From contig NZ_BDAX01000030.1 of assembly GCF_001612665.1 (NCBI RefSeq), positions 62,001-126,000 on the forward strand: 64,000 bases of DNA, given 5' to 3'. The translations under genes were made by a program, and so were the position numbers. Positions 59,135 to 64,000 of this stretch are shown one piece after another; position 1 is the stretch's first letter; each line of letters starts with the position of its first letter. Source of the DNA: Nocardia alba NBRC 108234 (GTDB lineage Bacteria; Actinomycetota; Actinomycetes; Mycobacteriales; Mycobacteriaceae). The notes beneath the pieces are model-generated. The model made no database searches and was not told the origin of the DNA. It saw only the letters and a list, made by a program, of their open reading frames with translations.

Positions 59135-60015
59135 CCGTAATCCTCCTCGAACGTCAGGGCCGCTGCTTCGGCGTCGGGCTCGAGCTCGCCGAGCCAGCTC
59201 ACCGCCAACGGCCCGAGCGGATCGGGTTGGTCGAAGACGATGGTCTTGCCGCGATACAGCTCCAGCAACGCCAGGAACCGCGCCACGATTTCCACCGGGA
59301 CTGTGCAGTCGACCACCAACTCGGCGAAGGTCGTCCAGCCGCCCGAACCGCGTTCCTTCAATCTGGCCAACACCAGCTCCGCCTGCTCGGCCACCGAGAT
59401 GGTGTGCATGTGTAGATGCCCGAGTCCGACCTCGGCGACCGGCCGTGGCCGGAAGGCCGCCGCCGCGATCTCGGCGAACGCGGCGATATCCACCCCGAGG
59501 GTGACCTCCGGCAGCAGCCCTTCGAACTGTTCCTCCAGCGCCACCGAGCGCGGATACCGACGCAACGCTGCGGCTTCCAACTCGGCGAGCAGCTCGGCTA
59601 CCTGCTTGAACGCGCGATATTGCAGCAGTCGCGCGAACAGCAGGTCGCGCGCGTCGAGCAGTTCGAGATCGTCGGCATCGGTCATCTCGCCGGAGGGCAA
59701 TAGCCGAGCAGCCTTGAGATCGAGCAACGTGGCGGCGACAACGAGGAATTCGGTGGTCTGATCGAGAATCTTGTCCGCGCGCAGCTTGGTGTTCTCGGCC
59801 AGCTCGGCGGTCAATGCCTTGGTATAGGCAATGAATTCGTCGGTGACCTGGTGCAGCGCGACTTCGGTGACATCGAGTTTGCGCGAGCTGATCAACGTCA
59901 GCAGCAGATCGAACGGCCCCTCGAAATTGGTGAGCCGCAGATGAAAACCGGATTTGTCCGCCGCCGGCACCGCGTCTTCGGGTACTGCTTGCACCGCAGG
60001 TGTAGCTCCGATCAA
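59131..60015 (-). CDS. scpA: segregation and condensation protein ScpA
   Basis: 294 residues. F-E-G-P-F-D-L-L-L-T-L-I-S-S-R-K-L-D-V-T-E-V is the SMC-binding N-terminus; E-F-L-V-V-A-A-T-L-L-D-L-K-A-A-R-L-L-P is the central signature; the C-terminal winged helix follows (F-A-E-L-V-V-D-C). Kleisin subunit of SMC-ScpAB, chromosome condensation. The start codon is TTG overlapping the parA-like stop (TTGA); no better start was found. Confidence 0.93.
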   Translation of the reverse strand: MIGATPAVQAVPEDAVPAADKSGFHLRLTNFEGPFDLLLTLISSRKLDVTEVALHQVTDEFIAYTKALTAELAENTKLRADKILDQTTEFLVVAATLLDLKAARLLPSGEMTDADDLELLDARDLLFARLLQYRAFKQVAELLAELEAAALRRYPRSVALEEQFEGLLPEVTLGVDIAAFAEIAAAAFRPRPVAEVGLGHLHMHTISVAEQAELVLARLKERGSGGWTTFAELVVDCTVPVEIVARFLALLELYRGKTIVFDQPDPLGPLAVSWLGELEPDAEAAALTFEEDYG

Positions 60016-60905
60016 CGGCCAGACCGGTGGATGACCTCACGGGCCATCGCTCGATACGACTCGGCGCCGCCCGATTTCGGCGACCAGGTGGTGATCGGCT
60101 CTCCGGCGACACTGGCGTCGGGGAAGCGCACGGTGCGCGAGATGGCGGTGTCGTAGACCAGGTCACCGAACACTTCGACCACCCGCGACATCACCTGACG
60201 CGAATGCAGCAGGCGCGCATCGAACATGGTGACCACGATCCCATACAGGCTCAGCCGCGGGTTGAGACGGTCGCGCACCTTCTCGACGGTGTCGTTGAGC
60301 AAGGCGAGCCCGCGCAGCGAGAAGTATTCGCATTCCATCGGAATGATCACGCCGTCCGAGCAGGCCAGCGCGTTGACCGTGAGCAGACCGAGCGAGGGCT
60401 GGCAGTCGATGAGGATGTAGTCGTACCGGTCGCGCACATCGTGCAGGGCTCGGCCGAGCGACTGTTCGCGGCCGACCTCGTTCACCAGCTGGATCTCGGC
60501 GGCGGAGAGGTCGATGTTGCTGGGTAGCAGGTCCATACCGTCGACCTTGGTGGTCTGCAGCACGTCGTCGACCCTGGCCTTGCCGCCGATCAGCAGGTCG
60601 TGCACGGTGAGTTCGAGATCGTGGTGTGCCACGCCGAGCCCGGCCGAGAGCGCGCCCTGCGGGTCGAGATCCACGAGCAGCACCCGGCGACCGTACTCGG
60701 CCAGTGCCGCACCGAGATTGATGGTCGAGGTGGTTTTCCCGACCCCGCCCTTCTGGTTGCACATGGCGACAACCAGTGCGTCGCCATGTCGCTGGATCTG
60801 CGGTGGGTCGGGTACCAGTCGCAGCGGGCGGCCTGTCGGGCCCATCTCGACGGCCTCGGCGACCTCTTCCGGTCCACCGTCCCACGGTGTTTCCGCTGTC
60901 GTCAC
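60012..60905 (-). CDS. ParA-family ATPase (orphan, scpA-linked)
   Basis: 297 residues. Deviant Walker A: N-Q-K-G-G-V-G-K-T-T-S; Walker A' D-L-D-P-Q-G-A-L; D-C-Q-P-S-L-G-L-L and F-D-A-R follow. The first 40 residues are acidic and non-conserved. It matches Rv1708-type proteins next to scpAB rather than the parAB partition locus near oriC, which is not in this window. GTG 60905 has AAGGAGC 8 nt upstream. Confidence 0.9.
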   Translation of the reverse strand: MTTAETPWDGGPEEVAEAVEMGPTGRPLRLVPDPPQIQRHGDALVVAMCNQKGGVGKTTSTINLGAALAEYGRRVLLVDLDPQGALSAGLGVAHHDLELTVHDLLIGGKARVDDVLQTTKVDGMDLLPSNIDLSAAEIQLVNEVGREQSLGRALHDVRDRYDYILIDCQPSLGLLTVNALACSDGVIIPMECEYFSLRGLALLNDTVEKVRDRLNPRLSLYGIVVTMFDARLLHSRQVMSRVVEVFGDLVYDTAISRTVRFPDASVAGEPITTWSPKSGGAESYRAMAREVIHRSGR

Positions 60906-61095
60906 GATCCGCTGCTCCTTATGCGTTTTCCTTGCCGGTAACCCCTGTCGAGGGTAGCGATGCCGATCCGGGATCGGCTCGCTTTCGTACGGTCCAACTG
61001 TGGGTAGACGCTACCGCTCGGACCGGTGAGGTACAGCATGGCAACGCCGGGCGTGTTCGCACGATACCTGCTCAGCGCGTATCGGAGGTGGCCGT

Positions 61096-62028
61096 TCACG
61101 TCGCACGGGGATGGGCCGTCGCCCACACTTCACGCAGGGTGCTCACCGTCACGAGCGTGTAGATCTGGGTCGTGGTCACCGACGCGTGGCCGAGCAGTTC
61201 CTGCACCACCCGCACATCGGCGCCGCCGTCGAGCAGGTGGGTCGCGAACGAGTGGCGCAGCGTGTGCGGCGAGACCGTCGCCTCGATTCCGGCGCGTTCG
61301 GCCGCGGTCTGCAAGACCTGCCACGCGCTCTGCCGCGACAGCCTGCCGCCGCGAGCATTGAGGAAAAGCGCGCCGCCGGAACCTTTTCCGCTCGCGGCAA
61401 GGGCGGGTCGACCACGCACCAGGTACGCGTCGACGGCCCCGAGCGCCGGACGGCCGATCGGAACGAGACGCTGTTTTCCGCCCTTGCCACGCAGGACCAC
61501 ACAGCGTTGCTCGGCGTCGATATCGTCGACATCGAGCCCCACCATTTCCGAAATTCGCGCGCCCGTGGAATAGAGCAACTCCAGCAGCGCCCGGTCGCGC
61601 AGTCCGCGCGGGCCGCCATCGGGTCCCTCCGGTTCGTCACCCACCGATTCGAGAAGGCGCAGAACCTGGTCGTAGGGCAGCGCTTTGGGCAACCGGCGGC
61701 CCGGTGCGGGTGGTTTCACCGCATGCGCCACATCGCTGTCGGTGACGCCCTCGGCGGCGGCGAACCGGTGCAGCCCGCGCACCGCGATCAACGCCCTCGC
61801 CACCGAACCCGCTGCCAGCGCTGGATAGTCGGCACCGCCCGCGCGCAACGCCATGGTGAATTCGGCGACGTCGCCCTGGGCCACCGCGCCCAACGACTCG
61901 ACACCGCGTCCGGTCAAGAAGCTCCGATATCGAGCGAGGTCGCGACGGTAGGCGCCGAGGGTGTTGCGCGCGGCGCCGCGCTCGACCGCGAGATGGTCGA
62001 GATAGGCGTCTATCTCCCGCTCGAGCAC
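61096..62028 (-). CDS. xerD: site-specific tyrosine recombinase XerD
   Basis: 310 residues. The core-binding N-terminus ([15 protein letters not shown]) and the catalytic set G-A-R-I-S-E, K-G-G-K-Q-R, H-T-L-R-H-S-F and [12 protein letters not shown] are complete (R, K, H-x2-R, H, Y). Resolves chromosome dimers at dif with XerC. GTG 62028 is the start called; the 190-bp gap to the parA-like gene has no gene. Confidence 0.94.
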   Translation of the reverse strand: MLEREIDAYLDHLAVERGAARNTLGAYRRDLARYRSFLTGRGVESLGAVAQGDVAEFTMALRAGGADYPALAAGSVARALIAVRGLHRFAAAEGVTDSDVAHAVKPPAPGRRLPKALPYDQVLRLLESVGDEPEGPDGGPRGLRDRALLELLYSTGARISEMVGLDVDDIDAEQRCVVLRGKGGKQRLVPIGRPALGAVDAYLVRGRPALAASGKGSGGALFLNARGGRLSRQSAWQVLQTAAERAGIEATVSPHTLRHSFATHLLDGGADVRVVQELLGHASVTTTQIYTLVTVSTLREVWATAHPRAT

Positions 62029-62066
62029 ACCCTCGCCTGTCTAGTCCCCGCCGACCGCTGCGGTGC

Positions 62067-62717
62067 TCACGGGTGGTTACCGTGCGCCGCTGCGGCCTTG
62101 CGCCGCAGGAACGTGGTCGGCTGACCGGGCCATGGCGCGTCGGCCGCGCGCAGCGGGACCTCGCTCGCCGCGGCCGCGGCATAGGCGAGCACCCCCGCGA
62201 CCGCGGTCGCGTTCACGATCTCCCCCGCGAGCGCTGCCCGCACCGCCTCGGCGAGCGGCATGCGCACCAGCTCGAGGTCGGCTTCCTCGTGCTCGGGATC
62301 GGGCCGGTCGGTGACGCTGAGACCGGTCGCGAAGAACACGCGCAGCGCCTCGTCGGTGAAACCCGGCGACAACGCCACATCCACCAGCACCGACCACTGC
62401 GCGGCGGCGAGGCCCGTCTCCTCGGCCAGCTCTCGCTTGGCCGCGGTGAGCGGGTCCTCGCCGTCGATGTCGAGCAGCCCGGCGGGCAATTCCAGCAGTC
62501 GGGTGCCGATCGGATGCCGGTACTGACGGATCAGGACGACATTGCCGTCGTCGTCGAGCGCGAGCACCGCGACCGCACCGTGATGCTCGATCACCTCGCG
62601 CTCGGCGACCCGCCCGTCCGGCATCCTGACCTGATCCTGACGCAGGGCCAGGATCGCACCGCTGTAGAGCACCCGGCTCGACACCGTCTCGAAGTCGTGA
62701 CTACCGGGCTCGCTCAT
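62067..62717 (-). CDS. NUDIX hydrolase, ADP-ribose pyrophosphatase type
   Basis: 216 residues. Nudix box: G-x5-E-x7-R-E-x2-E-E-x-G, seen in G-L-L-D-I-D-G-E-D-P-L-T-A-A-K-R-E-L-A-E-E-T-G region; P-x-G-L-L and G-F-T-D-E precede and follow. It matches the Rv1700-type ADPRase, cleaving ADP-ribose to AMP and ribose 5-phosphate. Lies between pyrG and xerD as in M. tuberculosis. Confidence 0.93.
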   Translation of the reverse strand: MSEPGSHDFETVSSRVLYSGAILALRQDQVRMPDGRVAEREVIEHHGAVAVLALDDDGNVVLIRQYRHPIGTRLLELPAGLLDIDGEDPLTAAKRELAEETGLAAAQWSVLVDVALSPGFTDEALRVFFATGLSVTDRPDPEHEEADLELVRMPLAEAVRAALAGEIVNATAVAGVLAYAAAAASEVPLRAADAPWPGQPTTFLRRKAAAAHGNHP

Positions 62718-62738
62718 GCGTTCCTATCGCCGATGTTC

Positions 62739-64000
62739 CTAGGCTTCCGCGGCCTGCTCCGCGAGCTCTTCCTCCGGGAAGTCTACGGGAAGGCGTTCGG
62801 CCAGTTTGTATTTCAACGCGGCGTTGATCAGCGCCGCGAACAGCGGATGCGGCCGGGTCGGACGGCTCTTGAGCTCCGGATGCGCCTGGGTTGCGACGAG
62901 GAACGGATGCACCGAAGCCGGGTACTCGACGAACTCAACCAGGTGCCCGTCGGGCGAGGTGCCCGAGAACACCAACCCGCTCTTGGCGATGGCATCGCGG
63001 TAGGAGTTGTTCACCTCGAACCGGTGCCGGTGCCGCTCGGACACATTCTCGGTGCCATACGCCTGCGCGACGACCGAGCCCTTCTTCAAGGTGGCGGGGT
63101 AGGCGCCCAAGCGCATGGTGCCGCCCAGATCGGCATCGCCGGCGACGACGTCTTCCTGATCGGCCATGGTCGAGATGACCGGGTTCTTCGTGTCCGGCTC
63201 GAACTCCGCGGAGTTCGCGTCGGCGATACCGACCGAACGCGCCGCCTCGATGACCACGCACTGCAAACCGAGACACAGCCCGAGCAGCGGGATACCACGA
63301 CGGCGGGCATAACCGATCGCACCGAGCTTGCCCTCGATGCCGCGAATGCCGAACCCGCCGGGAATCAGCACGGCGTCGACATCACGCAGCGCCGCCTGCG
63401 CACCAGCCTCGGTTGCGCATTCGTCCGACGGCACCCAGCGAATGCTCACCTTGGCGCGATGCGCGAAACCACCCGCGCGCAGCGCCTCGGTCACCGACAG
63501 ATAGGCATCGGGCAGATCGACGTACTTGCCGACCAGCGCCACCTCGACGGTCTCACGCGGAGCATGCACGCGATCGAGCAGATCGCCCCACACCGCCCAG
63601 TCCACATCGCGGAACGGCAGCCCGAGCTTGCGCACCACGTAGGCATCGAGGCCCTCGCTGTGCAGCACCTTCGGGATGTCGTAGATCGACGGCGCGTCCG
63701 GCGTGGAAATGCACGCCTCCACGTCGACGTCACACATCAGCGCGATCTTGTTCTTGAGACCCTGCGGCACCTCCCGGTCGCAACGCAGGATCAGCGCGTC
63801 GGGCTGGATACCGATATTGCGCAGCGCGGCCACCGAATGCTGGGTCGGCTTGGTCTTGAGCTCACCCGAGGGCGCCAGATACGGCACCAGCGACACATGC
63901 AGGAAGAACACGTTGTCGCGACCCACGTCGTGCCGGATCTGGCGGGCCGCCTCGAGGAACGGCTGCGACTCGATGTCACCGACGGTGCCGCCGATCTCGG
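62739..64000 (-). CDS. pyrG: CTP synthase (5' end beyond window)
   Basis: The last 420 residues are visible and the frame runs off the right edge at 64000, so the N-terminus is missing. The edge reads [12 protein letters not shown], the UTP/ATP-binding CTP synthase motif; then the class I glutamine amidotransferase domain: [15 protein letters not shown] (Cys nucleophile), and H-P-E-L-K-S for His/Glu. It aminates UTP to CTP. First gene of the conserved leftward block within the window. Confidence 0.97.
   Translation of the reverse strand, partial: EIGGTVGDIESQPFLEAARQIRHDVGRDNVFFLHVSLVPYLAPSGELKTKPTQHSVAALRNIGIQPDALILRCDREVPQGLKNKIALMCDVDVEACISTPDAPSIYDIPKVLHSEGLDAYVVRKLGLPFRDVDWAVWGDLLDRVHAPRETVEVALVGKYVDLPDAYLSVTEALRAGGFAHRAKVSIRWVPSDECATEAGAQAALRDVDAVLIPGGFGIRGIEGKLGAIGYARRRGIPLLGLCLGLQCVVIEAARSVGIADANSAEFEPDTKNPVISTMADQEDVVAGDADLGGTMRLGAYPATLKKGSVVAQAYGTENVSERHRHRFEVNNSYRDAIAKSGLVFSGTSPDGHLVEFVEYPASVHPFLVATQAHPELKSRPTRPHPLFAALINAALKYKLAERLPVDFPEEELAEQAAEA

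Noticed and set aside
1-64000. tRNA, rRNA or riboswitch genes
   Set aside because: Reading for T-arm motifs and conserved rRNA segments gave nothing; a covariance-model search would be needed to exclude small RNAs.

Overview
The window looks like the chromosome of a mycolic-acid actinomycete, most likely Nocardia. Coding DNA is very GC rich, GTG and TTG starts are common, and several marker genes are of the mycobacterial-nocardial type: a single-chain long-chain acyl-CoA carboxylase, a ChoD-type GMC oxidase, Lsr2, a SigF/RsbW module with UsfY-like and CsbD proteins, and a Mce lipoprotein. The right end (pyrG, NUDIX, xerD, parA-like, scpA, scpB, pseudouridine synthase, cmk, der) has the gene order of the Mycobacterium tuberculosis Rv1699-Rv1713 block. 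I found no rRNA, tRNA, CRISPR array, complete insertion sequence or prophage.

Region 1 (1-11.3 kb) is a general-stress segment. It holds two STAS proteins, two RsbW-like anti-sigma factors, a SigF-family sigma factor, CsbD, a PAS-ANTAR protein, catalase KatE and a UsfY-like membrane protein. SigF-type promoters (GTTT-N15/16-GGGTA) can be read in front of csbD and the second rsbW, with a one-mismatch version before katE. The UsfY-like gene heads a tightly packed operon with a HemK2-type methyltransferase, a CDGSH Fe-S protein and a heme-oxygenase-like diiron protein.

Region 2 (11.4-22.5 kb) is lipid metabolism: the giant carboxylase, choD, an AccD-type carboxyltransferase and a PucR regulator. 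Region 3 (22.5-46 kb) is an accessory mosaic of alpha/beta hydrolases, SDRs and regulators (MocR, MerR, BTAD, TetR, XRE-TetR), nearly every one with a readable palindromic operator beside it. It includes a coupled operon SDR / ferritin-like diiron protein / half-size BVMO / full BVMO under a divergent TetR gene. It also has a coupled pair of APH-like kinase and acyl-CoA dehydrogenase, of the kind used for 4-hydroxyacyl-CoA catabolism, facing a regulator with both XRE and TetR DNA-binding domains and two different palindromes. Aspartokinase (ask) closes the region.

Region 4 (46-54.9 kb) has a four-gene operon (FrsA-like esterase, fumarylacetoacetase family, metallo-beta-lactamase fold, lone Mce lipoprotein) opposite a TetR gene. 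That TetR gene is translationally coupled to a broken carboxymuconolactone decarboxylase. Next comes a decayed patch with a direct repeat, an orphan colicin-type immunity protein, a PPOX-family gene and a fragment of an XRE regulator. Region 5 (54.9-64 kb) is the conserved core block, transcribed leftward with start/stop overlaps from der to the parA-like gene, ending in pyrG cut by the window edge.
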